A stretch of 20,964 nt of DNA from a virus. The stretch is taken from positions 1 through 20,964 of the IMG/VR virus record IMGVR_UViG_3300017917_002846; one strand, written 5' to 3'. The notes under the pieces are model-generated. The model did not search any database, was not told the origin of the DNA, and worked only from the letters and a program-made list of their open reading frames with translations. Below are positions 1 to 7,041 of the stretch, one piece after another (positions within the stretch are counted from its first letter, which is position 1; every line of letters begins with the position of its first letter). The translations under genes were made by a program, and so were the position numbers.

Positions 1-2187
1 GCTTATGGTATAGGAGGAACTGATTTTGGTTTAGTTCCTATGCCTGGTTTAACTAACATTTCAATAAAAACTGGAGGTAAATTAGGTACTTTAAAAGAAA
101 CTACTTTTGATTTTGTATGCCACAATATAGAGCAATTAAATATAATGGAAGCTCTTTATATGAAACTAGGATTTGGAGTTTTAGTTGAATGGGGTCATAC
201 TTACTATATTGATAATGACACTGAAATTATAAAATCAAATCCTTTACCACTTCCTTTCTATGGTATCCATACCAAAGAAGATTTAATGGAAAAAATAGCA
301 GCCCAAAGAAAAAAATATAGTGGAAATTATGATGCTTCTTGGGGAACTGTTAAAAATTTTACTTATAGTCTAGATGGAAATGGAAGATTTAACTGTCAAG
401 TACAATTAGTAGGAGCAGGTGATATTTTAGAATCATTAAAAGTAAACCTATCAGGTGAATTTCAATCTAATATTACAGGTTCAAATAATACAGGTTCAAT
501 ATATCCTGTAGTAGCAGACAAAAATTTATCATTATTAAATAACGCATTATTTGACATATATCAAAATAATGTAATCAATCAAGATAATGTAAAAGGTTCA
601 TTAGTAGATTTTGATAAAACTTATAAAGAATTACTAGATAATATATTCAGTGTAGATAACATAAGTATATCTAATTGGTCACAAAACTCTGAATTAATAA
701 GAAAAGGCTATAATTTTCGTTTAATTAATACTCCTGGTATGAATGAATCTCATACTGGTAATATAGATTCTATAGTTCCTGAAATTGATCCTATGAAATT
801 TTTTGCTAGACTTGTTGCAGGATATGAAATTGATGGAGCAGGTTTAAGTAGTGATAATGATGATACAAAACCAGGACTAGAACAAGTTTATATCACATTA
901 GGACATTTATTATTACTAATAAATAAATTAGGAATGATATATGAACGAGGTGAAAATGATACAGACTCAACTAATCAAAAACCCTACAATTACATAGATG
1001 TAAACCCTGAAACTAATAGATGTTATACATTTCCTGGACATTGTTCTTTAGATCCTACAATATGTTTAATAGGATCTCAACAATTACCTTTTGGAATAAC
1101 TTCTAACTATTTTGATAATTTTAAGAATACTTTTACTTTTTACGGAGATAATATTAATGCTCCTGGAATTGGAGATGCAGACTTAGGAGGAAAATTTATG
1201 TATACTTTAGTAAACATAAATTATGTAGCAAGTTTAATGAAAAAATGGAGAGCTACTAACACTAAAGGAGATGTTTACTTTGTAGATTTAGTTAAAGATA
1301 TACTAGATGGAATTTCTAAAGCTACAGGTGGCTATAATGAATTTAGAATAGTTCCAGATGATGATACTAGCTGTATTAGAATATTAGATGATAGAAGAAC
1401 AGTAGGACCTGGTCCTGGTCAATCTATTCCTGATTATACAGAAATACCTATTTTAGGTAAAAAGAGTATAGTATATAATTTTAGTTATACTTCTAAAATA
1501 GCTCCTAATACTGCTGCTATGATTGTAGTAGCGGCTCAAGCCCAACCTTATGGAGTGCAAGGGGCAGAAAATGCATTAGCCTTTTCTCACTTAAATAAAG
1601 GTCTATATAATAGATTAGGTACAGTTAGAGTAGATTCAGCAAATGATTTAAACAAAAATGCTAGTACTAATGATAATATTACTCAAAGATATATAGAATT
1701 AAGAGATTTTATAAAAAATATATATGATGGAACTGGAGGTGCTAATGCCTTAGCAACCGAAGAAGCTAATACTGTGTTAAAACAGGCCGAAAGTGGTAGT
1801 CAAGCATCAGATGTTTTAATAAAAGAAGCTTTATTAAAACGAATAACTGATACTTATAACGAAATGATAACACTTGCTAGTGGGTTACCAAATGAAGGTG
1901 AGATTAATGAATTAACTAGAGTATATAATTTATCTATAGCTAGAATTGAAAGATTATCTCCTGAAGATCTAATTAAAGAATTAAGTGTAGAAAGAAATGA
2001 CCAAGGTAATATTATAATTCCAAGTGAAACACAAGCTATTTGGGTTCATAATTTATTTTTAGGAAAAAGTATATTTTCTGAAATTAAATATGAATCTCCA
2101 AATCTTATTCAAGATACAGAAATTGAGGAAAAATGGACATCTTTAGCTCAAAGACAAACTGGAATACCTCTTGGAGCTTTCTATTAA
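1..2187 (+). CDS. Putative tail/baseplate structural protein (5' partial)
   Basis: The reading frame is open from base 1, so the gene starts left of the window. The ATG at 40 is internal: the residues before it (AYGIGGTDFGLVP) run smoothly into a conserved-looking segment rich in glycine and hydrophobic residues (PGLTNISIKTGG, then LGFGVLVEWGHTYY). At least 728 residues are present, with no signal peptide, membrane segment or catalytic motif that I can identify. The many Asn, Gly and Thr residues, the large size and the position directly before a baseplate/lysozyme gene and another structural-type gene point to a virion component. I recall similar openings in large structural proteins of Bacteroidota myoviruses, but I cannot name a T4 counterpart. 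The structural assignment is inferred from size, composition and neighbours. Confidence 0.6.
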   Translation, partial: AYGIGGTDFGLVPMPGLTNISIKTGGKLGTLKETTFDFVCHNIEQLNIMEALYMKLGFGVLVEWGHTYYIDNDTEIIKSNPLPLPFYGIHTKEDLMEKIAAQRKKYSGNYDASWGTVKNFTYSLDGNGRFNCQVQLVGAGDILESLKVNLSGEFQSNITGSNNTGSIYPVVADKNLSLLNNALFDIYQNNVINQDNVKGSLVDFDKTYKELLDNIFSVDNISISNWSQNSELIRKGYNFRLINTPGMNESHTGNIDSIVPEIDPMKFFARLVAGYEIDGAGLSSDNDDTKPGLEQVYITLGHLLLLINKLGMIYERGENDTDSTNQKPYNYIDVNPETNRCYTFPGHCSLDPTICLIGSQQLPFGITSNYFDNFKNTFTFYGDNINAPGIGDADLGGKFMYTLVNINYVASLMKKWRATNTKGDVYFVDLVKDILDGISKATGGYNEFRIVPDDDTSCIRILDDRRTVGPGPGQSIPDYTEIPILGKKSIVYNFSYTSKIAPNTAAMIVVAAQAQPYGVQGAENALAFSHLNKGLYNRLGTVRVDSANDLNKNASTNDNITQRYIELRDFIKNIYDGTGGANALATEEANTVLKQAESGSQASDVLIKEALLKRITDTYNEMITLASGLPNEGEINELTRVYNLSIARIERLSPEDLIKELSVERNDQGNIIIPSETQAIWVHNLFLGKSIFSEIKYESPNLIQDTEIEEKWTSLAQRQTGIPLGAFY

Positions 2188-2197
2188 AAAATAATTT

Positions 2198-3187
2198 ATG
2201 GCAAGTATAAAAAAACTTACTACAGATAAAATAGACTCATGTCTAAATTCATTTAGAGAAGTATTTTCTGATCCTCTAAAATCAGGAGACGATAATGCTT
2301 TTAACGCTGGAGTTATATTACCATTAGATTTTAGTTTAGAAATGGATGGATTAAGTGGAATAATACCTCACTCAGCCTTTACTATACCTTCAGATTCATT
2401 ACCTTCATCTTATTTAATTCAATCAGGTTCTGATAAAGGAAAACAAAAGATTGCTTTTATTTTACATACAATTGAACAAGATTTTAGTAATAATAAATGG
2501 ACAACTAAGTTAACAGGACAAACTCTTAATATTAGATTTGAACCATTAACTGAAGAAGAAAAAGCAGCAATTAAAGCGGCTAAAGATAAACAAAAATCCC
2601 TATCAGATTTCCAAAATGTAGGAAATAGTGGCTCTCAAACTTCTAATGCAAGTAAACAAGCTGCTTACAATAAAGCCGAAGCAACATATCCTGGATTTAA
2701 AAATAAATTAAAACAAGTAGCTGCAAATATTGGGGTAACTGAAGATGCTTTAGTAACAGTAATATATAAAGAATCAGCAAGAACTTTCTCTCCATCTATT
2801 AGAAATAGTATAGGGTGTGTAGGATTAATCCAATTTTGTCCTGATGTAAGTAGAGGATCTACTAAAACTATAAAAGGAAAAACTTATAGCTTATCAGCAA
2901 TTCAAAATATGGATGGTTTAACTCAATTAGATTTAGTTGAAATCTATTTTAAATCTTTAGGTTTTTCTAGTGGAAAACCTGCTTCAGCTGTTGATTTATA
3001 TATTGCTACTTTTTATCCACTTGCTAGAAATAAACCACAAAACTTTATTATAGGTAGCGAAAAAAGTGCTACATATGCTGCTACAGTAGCTGAACAAAAC
3101 CGTGGTATAGCCGTATTTAGTAATAGATTCTTAAATGGTAAAAAAGTAATTGATAAAGCTGCTATTGAAAAATTTATTCTTTCTTAA
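2198..3187 (+). CDS. Baseplate-type protein with C-terminal lytic transglycosylase-like domain
   Basis: This 329-residue protein has two parts. Residues about 35-115 (LDFSLEMDGLSGIIPHSAF, then ...TTKLTGQTL) resemble the terminal domain of phage baseplate/hub proteins. A charged Ala/Lys/Glu linker (about 116-165) leads to residues about 166-329, which look like a soluble lytic transglycosylase or goose-type lysozyme fold. E192 in YKESA is the candidate catalytic acid, followed by GLIQF at 209-213, the usual substrate-groove motif. The likely role is local peptidoglycan cleavage when the tail penetrates the cell, like T4 gp5 although the enzyme family differs. The ATG lies 10 bases after the preceding stop, with only an A/T leader. 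Hydrolase versus transglycosylase chemistry cannot be decided here. Confidence 0.7.
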   Translation: MASIKKLTTDKIDSCLNSFREVFSDPLKSGDDNAFNAGVILPLDFSLEMDGLSGIIPHSAFTIPSDSLPSSYLIQSGSDKGKQKIAFILHTIEQDFSNNKWTTKLTGQTLNIRFEPLTEEEKAAIKAAKDKQKSLSDFQNVGNSGSQTSNASKQAAYNKAEATYPGFKNKLKQVAANIGVTEDALVTVIYKESARTFSPSIRNSIGCVGLIQFCPDVSRGSTKTIKGKTYSLSAIQNMDGLTQLDLVEIYFKSLGFSSGKPASAVDLYIATFYPLARNKPQNFIIGSEKSATYAATVAEQNRGIAVFSNRFLNGKKVIDKAAIEKFILS

Positions 3188-3193
3188 TAAAAT

Positions 3194-3793
3194 ATGAAAT
3201 ATTTCCCTAAATCACGTATAAGAACAAACCAAACAGCTAACCCAGGTCAGTTTGTAACTCCTAGTGGTAAAGATTATACTGGTCCCTATTATACTACTTT
3301 TGATGGTAAATCATTTACAGGAATTGATCCTAGTAAAGGATCTTCAACTCCTTTAACTGAGACTCCTCCAATAGCTAGTTTTGATTTTGGTAATCCTGCA
3401 GTTGAAAATTATAAAAGATTAAATTCTAGTATAGATGTTAATTTAATAGATCCTACCCCATTTACTCCTTCTCCTACAGAAGCAGACTATAGAATAGGTA
3501 GAATTACAAGATACATTGCAAGGCAAAAAGGTGGTACTCAATTTAAAATAATGGAAATAGATAAAACCACTTTTGATAACTTAACTAAACAACGAGGAGA
3601 TGTTAACTTCTCAGTTTGGAGAGCAATTTCCATCCAATGGCAAATTTCAGGCCCTTTACACGATGAATTAGTAAACGGAATTAAAGTAAGACCTGGCATA
3701 ATTGATACTAATGAAAAAATATTAAATCAAGCAGAAAAGAATTTTATAGGTATAAAACAATATCTAAGCAATCTAACTCAGTTTGCTAGGTAA
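3194..3793 (+). CDS. Putative virion structural protein, unknown function
   Basis: The product is 199 residues with no signal peptide or membrane helix. The N-terminus (MKYFPKSRIRTNQTANPGQF) is followed by repeated Gly/Tyr/Phe turns (YTGPYYTTFDGKSFTG), a Pro/Thr-rich middle (about residues 50-95) and a more ordered C-terminal half that includes KGGTQFKIMEIDKTTF and SVWRAISIQWQISGP. It starts 6 bases after the baseplate/lysozyme gene, so it is very probably cotranscribed and part of the tail module. I recall similar N-termini in tail-region proteins of other Bacteroidota phages, but I do not recognise a defined family. Function is unassigned; structural is an inference from position. Confidence 0.55.
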   Translation: MKYFPKSRIRTNQTANPGQFVTPSGKDYTGPYYTTFDGKSFTGIDPSKGSSTPLTETPPIASFDFGNPAVENYKRLNSSIDVNLIDPTPFTPSPTEADYRIGRITRYIARQKGGTQFKIMEIDKTTFDNLTKQRGDVNFSVWRAISIQWQISGPLHDELVNGIKVRPGIIDTNEKILNQAEKNFIGIKQYLSNLTQFAR

Positions 3794-3812
3794 AATATTT
3801 TTCGTATATTTA
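3782..3812 (+). promoter_or_regulatory. Candidate Bacteroidota-type promoter
   Basis: TTTG (3782-3785) is followed after 19 bases by TATATTTA (3805-3812). Bacteroidota promoters have TTTG near -33 and TA-nn-TTTG near -7, so only the last base differs. The -33 element overlaps the end of the previous gene. It would drive the micropeptide and the small-protein cluster up to the terminator at 4874. The same arrangement recurs at 6970. Confidence 0.4.
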
Positions 3813-3835
3813 TTATAAAACAGTTTATTAAGGAA

Positions 3836-3910
3836 ATGGGCTACGGTCTTATAGTTGGAATTATAATTTTTGGTTGTATTTTAATAATTAAAGAATACAA
3901 TCAAGAATAA
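3836..3910 (+). CDS. Single-pass membrane micropeptide (24 aa)
   Basis: An ATG at 3836 opens a 24-residue frame: MGYGLIVGIIIFGCILII followed by a charged tail (K, E, Y, N, Q, E) and a TAA. Residues about 4-18 form an uninterrupted hydrophobic stretch, so the product would be a single membrane-spanning peptide with a short polar end. AAGG lies just upstream of the ATG. It sits between a candidate promoter and the first capsid-leader protein. Single-helix phage peptides of this size are sometimes lysis accessories or superinfection factors, but nothing here identifies a role. It may also be chance coding in a short intergenic stretch. Confidence 0.4.
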   Translation: MGYGLIVGIIIFGCILIIKEYNQE

Positions 3911-3921
3911 AAAATTAAAAT

Positions 3922-4140
3922 ATGAGTAACATTAAATTAAATGATATCTTACAAGATATCCTGGCAGAATCTACCGAGGAAAAAACATATATAGTTACTT
4001 ACTATATAATAGATAAAAGAGGTGATGATATAGATTATGATGAAACTGTGAAAGCAACTTCTGAAGAAGAGGCTATTAAAAAAGTTAAAGATGGTGCTGG
4101 TAGATTAGCTAGAAAATTTTCTGCAGAATTAAAAAAATAA
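3922..4140 (+). CDS. Small protein with putative prohead-protease leader (LAE|S)
   Basis: This 72-residue protein starts MSNIKLNDILQDILAE and then continues STEEKTYIVTYY. The leader has L-A-E followed by S at residues 14-17, matching the T4 gp21 cleavage rule (I/L-x-E, then A/G/S). If processed, about 56 residues remain. That part looks like a compact alpha/beta domain: a beta pair (YIVTYYII), a charged turn, then a helix (SEEEAIKKVKDGAGRLARKF). This resembles small stress- or DNA-associated phage proteins only in general shape. It heads a run of three small genes, two of which share a related leader. I infer packaging inside the head; the function there is unknown. Confidence 0.65.
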   Translation: MSNIKLNDILQDILAESTEEKTYIVTYYIIDKRGDDIDYDETVKATSEEEAIKKVKDGAGRLARKFSAELKK

Positions 4141-4155
4141 AAAATAAAAATAAAA

Positions 4156-4446
4156 ATGGAAAACACATTTAATTTAAAAAAATTCCTTGCTGAAGGAAAA
4201 CTACTGAAAGAAGAAACAAATATTAACGAATCTAAACGTTTTAAAGTTAATGCTGATACTAAAACCGCCAATGATGTTTATATACAAACAGGGGGTAAAA
4301 CTTTCCAAGTATCTACTAAAAAAGGTTTATTTACAGTATATCCTTCAGAATTAAAAGGAAATAATGATACTGCAATTCTAGGATATACAAAAGATGGAAC
4401 TGAACTTTATATCAACATCCCAGAAATTGATTTTATACAAATGTAA
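4156..4446 (+). CDS. Small protein with capsid-leader type N-terminus (FLAE|GKLLKEE)
   Basis: The 96-residue product begins MENTFNLKKFLAE|GKLLKEE. The same prefix, with a few substitutions, opens the next gene, and the DNA across the first about 60 bases of both genes is also clearly similar. That implies duplication, or strong selection on the leader. Cleavage after E13 by a T4 gp21-type protease would release about 83 residues. The rest is beta-rich (FQVSTKKGLFTVYPSELKG, then DGTELYINIPEIDF) and unrelated to the body of the next protein. A conserved prefix on unrelated bodies is the expected pattern for a capsid-targeting sequence. It starts 15 bases after the previous stop with an A-rich leader. 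Confidence 0.65.
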   Translation: MENTFNLKKFLAEGKLLKEETNINESKRFKVNADTKTANDVYIQTGGKTFQVSTKKGLFTVYPSELKGNNDTAILGYTKDGTELYINIPEIDFIQM

Positions 4447-4462
4447 AATATTAAAATAAAAA

Positions 4463-4852
4463 ATGGAAAACTTTGATTTCAAAAAATACCTTGCTGAAGG
4501 AAAATTACTAAAAGAAGAACAAAATTTTGATAAATGGGATTATGATAACAATCATGGTGTAGATATAGTTTTTAAACCTTCTCCTGCTAATCCTGATGAA
4601 ATATTAACTCAACATGATGAAGAATATTTAGATCCTAATGATCCTGAATCTGAAAATTTTACTAAAGCTTCATTTTGGAGTATTGATATTCCCAAATATT
4701 CTAAAGTTGATCAAGGATATTATGATGAAGGTGGAATAATTTATGCTAGTAAATTACCAAACGGAACTTGGATATTTACTTGGGACTCTGGGGAAATTTC
4801 TGGGTTTGTAGAGGGTGAAGATTTTGAATTTGTTCCTGAAAGCGAATTATAA
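4463..4852 (+). CDS. Acidic small protein with capsid-leader type N-terminus (YLAE|GKLLKEE)
   Basis: This 129-residue protein opens MENFDFKKYLAE|GKLLKEE, nearly the same as its upstream neighbour. The body is strongly acidic, with Asp/Glu clusters such as DEEYLDPNDPESE and EGEDFEFVPESEL, and has several aromatic residues (GTWIFTWDSG). It may be a DNA-mimic-like or charge-balancing protein, but that is only a composition-based suggestion. The L-A-E|G site at residues 10-13 fits prohead-protease processing. It is the last gene before the intrinsic terminator, so 3922-4852 looks like one transcription unit. I do not recognise a family for the body. Confidence 0.65.
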   Translation: MENFDFKKYLAEGKLLKEEQNFDKWDYDNNHGVDIVFKPSPANPDEILTQHDEEYLDPNDPESENFTKASFWSIDIPKYSKVDQGYYDEGGIIYASKLPNGTWIFTWDSGEISGFVEGEDFEFVPESEL

Positions 4853-4873
4853 ATCAATTTATATAAAAGTACT

Positions 4874-4896
4874 AGGCTCCTTAAAGGAGCCTTTTT
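4874..4896 (+). terminator. Intrinsic terminator
   Basis: AGGCTCC (4874-4880), a TTAAA loop and GGAGCCT (4886-4892) make a perfect 7-bp GC-rich stem. The stem can extend toward 9 bp because the loop is itself complementary. It runs straight into a T-tract ending at 4896. It separates the small-protein unit from the replication block and is the clearest terminator in the window. Confidence 0.9.
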
Positions 4897-4924
4897 ATAT
4901 TTAAACAAATAAAGGTTATAACAA

Positions 4925-6256
4925 ATGTTTTATATAGTAGAGACTCAAGATCAATTATCACAACTCCATATCCAAGAGAGTTGCTACATTAATGTCATTC
5001 CACTATCATCAAACTATCACCCTATACTAACAGAAGTATCTTTAATTTACTATAAACCTAAATATGGTAAAGGATTAATCTTTACAATCAACCATAGTGA
5101 AGGATTTTACCTTGCTTTAGATAAAGTAAAAGAATTTCTTTTAAAACACGAATTAATTTACGTTTTAGATAAAAAAACAACATCACATTTAATAGGGGAA
5201 GAATTTTTACAAAATAAAGTACAAGATATAAATTTGCTTTCACTACACACCACCCAAACCACTCCGTATATACAGGAATGTCAAACAAGTATTCACACTC
5301 ATTTTGAAAGGCTTTATGGGGATAAACCTTATTTAAACTCAATTATCCCTATTTGTAAACATTATGAGACTCAAGAAAAAATTTATAATGTAGTACAACA
5401 ATGGATTGAAAAACAACATGAAATCTCGTATTATAACGAGGATTATATCAAAGTGTTCTATCGCATCGAAAAACAAGGTATAATGTTAAATATGCCTGTT
5501 TTTAACGAGAGTTTTAATGTAAATAATCCTAAATTCAATATAAAAGATGATAGAATTTACACTCAATTTAATTTGAATAATTTTACCTCAAGACCTTCAA
5601 ATTCATTCAATGGAATTAATTTTGCGGCTTTAAATAAAAATAACGGTTCCCGAACCGCTATTGTACCTCAAAATGATTATTTATTTGAGTTTGATTACGA
5701 TTCGTATCACCCACGTATTTTAGCAAAATTAATTGGATACGAGTTTGATGAGGCCTCGGTTCACACTCATTTAGGAAAAATGTATTTTAAAACAGAAGAA
5801 TTAACAGAGGAACAATATCAAGCCTCTAAAGAATTAACATTTAAACAACTATATGGAGGTGTTTTTGAACAATACAAAGACATACCGTTTTTTGCTAAAG
5901 TAAAACAATATACTGATAAGATATATCAAGATTATAATTCTCTGGGATATATAGAGTTAATAGGTGGGAGAAAATTATTTAATATTGAGAATCCAACTCC
6001 TCAAAAACTATTAAATTATATTATACAATCAGGAGAAACTTTTTATAACGTAAATTCGATAAAAAAAATATTAAAATATTTGGAAGGTAAAAAAAGTAAT
6101 ATTATACTATACACGTATGATTCAATTTTAATAGATTATAGTAAAGATGATGGAAAGGAGATATTAAAAGAGATAAAAAATCTATTAGAAAATAGCTTTG
6201 GATTCAAAGTAAATGCAAGTTATGGAATCAATTACAATAATTTAAATAAAATATAA
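4925..6256 (+). CDS. Family A DNA polymerase (compact, degenerate N-terminal domain)
   Basis: The 443-residue protein carries the palm/fingers motifs of family A polymerases. Motif A is DYDSYHPR with D257 and R264. The fingers helix has K302, F306 and Y310 in the K-xxx-F-xxx-YG spacing of E. coli Pol I K758/F762/Y766. Motif C is YDS with D399. Both metal-binding aspartates are kept, but the usual HDE is YDS and the motif A Glu (IEL) is replaced by YHP. Residues 1-about 160 sit where a 3'-5' exonuclease would be, yet I see no DxE or YxxxD exonuclease motifs, so proofreading is probably lost or supplied elsewhere. It follows a terminator and begins the replication block. T4 itself uses a family B polymerase. 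A weak AAAGG and the leader motif AAAGGTTAT precede the ATG. Confidence 0.85.
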   Translation: MFYIVETQDQLSQLHIQESCYINVIPLSSNYHPILTEVSLIYYKPKYGKGLIFTINHSEGFYLALDKVKEFLLKHELIYVLDKKTTSHLIGEEFLQNKVQDINLLSLHTTQTTPYIQECQTSIHTHFERLYGDKPYLNSIIPICKHYETQEKIYNVVQQWIEKQHEISYYNEDYIKVFYRIEKQGIMLNMPVFNESFNVNNPKFNIKDDRIYTQFNLNNFTSRPSNSFNGINFAALNKNNGSRTAIVPQNDYLFEFDYDSYHPRILAKLIGYEFDEASVHTHLGKMYFKTEELTEEQYQASKELTFKQLYGGVFEQYKDIPFFAKVKQYTDKIYQDYNSLGYIELIGGRKLFNIENPTPQKLLNYIIQSGETFYNVNSIKKILKYLEGKKSNIILYTYDSILIDYSKDDGKEILKEIKNLLENSFGFKVNASYGINYNNLNKI

Positions 6257-6265
6257 ACAAAAGTT

Positions 6266-6733
6266 ATGATTAATACACAGACTATAAATTCTTCATATAT
6301 TTATTTCCAGTATGACATTGATGTCACTCACCCAGATTTAAAAGATATGAATAAACTATTTTGTACGTTTTCAAGTAAAGATGACTTGGAATTTACTTTA
6401 TCTAATATAAGAACTAAATACGCAGTATTATTTAATAAAATATTTGTGTTGTACATTGCTTCAACAGAGGAATATGTCTGTACTTATAATATAGATCATA
6501 ATAATTTAGTTGATGGATTATTACCTAATACAATTTTATTGCATAGAAAAAAGGAATCAAATACACTTTATACCATAAATGCTTTAAATGATTTAATTAA
6601 ATCATTAAATGGTGGTGTATTGAATACTTCTTATATGGTAAATTGGAATGATTATAAGAACTGCATATTATTAACACACGCAGGTGAATTAAGAAAATTA
6701 GATACTAAAATATATAAAATTATTACTTTATAA
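6266..6733 (+). CDS. Hypothetical protein downstream of the polymerase
   Basis: This 155-residue protein has no signal peptide, membrane helix or recognised motif. It alternates short beta-like segments (YIYFQYDIDV, KIFVLYIASTEEYVCTYNID) with a helix near ALNDLIKSL, and ends in a basic, hydrophobic strand (KLDTKIYKIITL). The start codon is fused to the leader motif AAAAGTTATG, which also opens the ssDNA-binding protein gene. It begins 9 bases after the polymerase stop and 4 bases before the next gene, so it is in the same transcript. A replication-accessory role is only suggested by position. Confidence 0.6.
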   Translation: MINTQTINSSYIYFQYDIDVTHPDLKDMNKLFCTFSSKDDLEFTLSNIRTKYAVLFNKIFVLYIASTEEYVCTYNIDHNNLVDGLLPNTILLHRKKESNTLYTINALNDLIKSLNGGVLNTSYMVNWNDYKNCILLTHAGELRKLDTKIYKIITL

Positions 6734-6737
6734 AAAT

Positions 6738-6953
6738 ATGGAAAATTTTAATTTAAAGAAAGCAAAACAACAATTATTAGAAGGTGAAATGAGTAGCAGA
6801 GATACTTTAATTAGATATTTTAATAATTATCCAAAATCACAAGCTCTTGCTACTAAAATCGCTGATAATTTAGGAGAAGCTTTAACAGATGATGTAGTAA
6901 AAGATATTCTAGCTTTAGCTGATGGATATGGTTTTGAAACCCCACAAAGATAA
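6738..6953 (+). CDS. Small protein with LLE|G capsid-type leader
   Basis: The 71-residue product starts MENFNLKKAKQQLLE|GEMSS, a longer variant of the leader shared by the proteins at 4156 and 4463. L-L-E then G fits the T4 gp21 cleavage rule. The body is mostly helical: RDTLIRYFNNYPKSQALATK, then ADNLGEALTDDVVKDILALAD. It lies in the replication block rather than beside the other leader proteins, starting 4 bases after the previous stop. The next gene has its own candidate promoter. I do not recognise the body. Confidence 0.6.
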   Translation: MENFNLKKAKQQLLEGEMSSRDTLIRYFNNYPKSQALATKIADNLGEALTDDVVKDILALADGYGFETPQR

Positions 6954-6969
6954 TTACTTTATAAAAATA

Positions 6970-7001
6970 TTTGGCTGTCTGAGATATCTTTATTATATTT
7001 A
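6970..7001 (+). promoter_or_regulatory. Candidate Bacteroidota-type promoter upstream of the SSB gene
   Basis: TTTG (6970-6973), 20 bases, then TATATTTA (6994-7001), in an 88-base gap before the ssDNA-binding protein. Spacing and sequence match the Bacteroidota -33/-7 form apart from the final base. A leader of roughly 35 bases would follow, ending in AAAAGTTATG. A dedicated promoter fits the high demand for this protein. Confidence 0.5.
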
Positions 7002-7041
7002 CGATCACATAAATTAGTTTTAACATTTAAATAAAAAAGTT

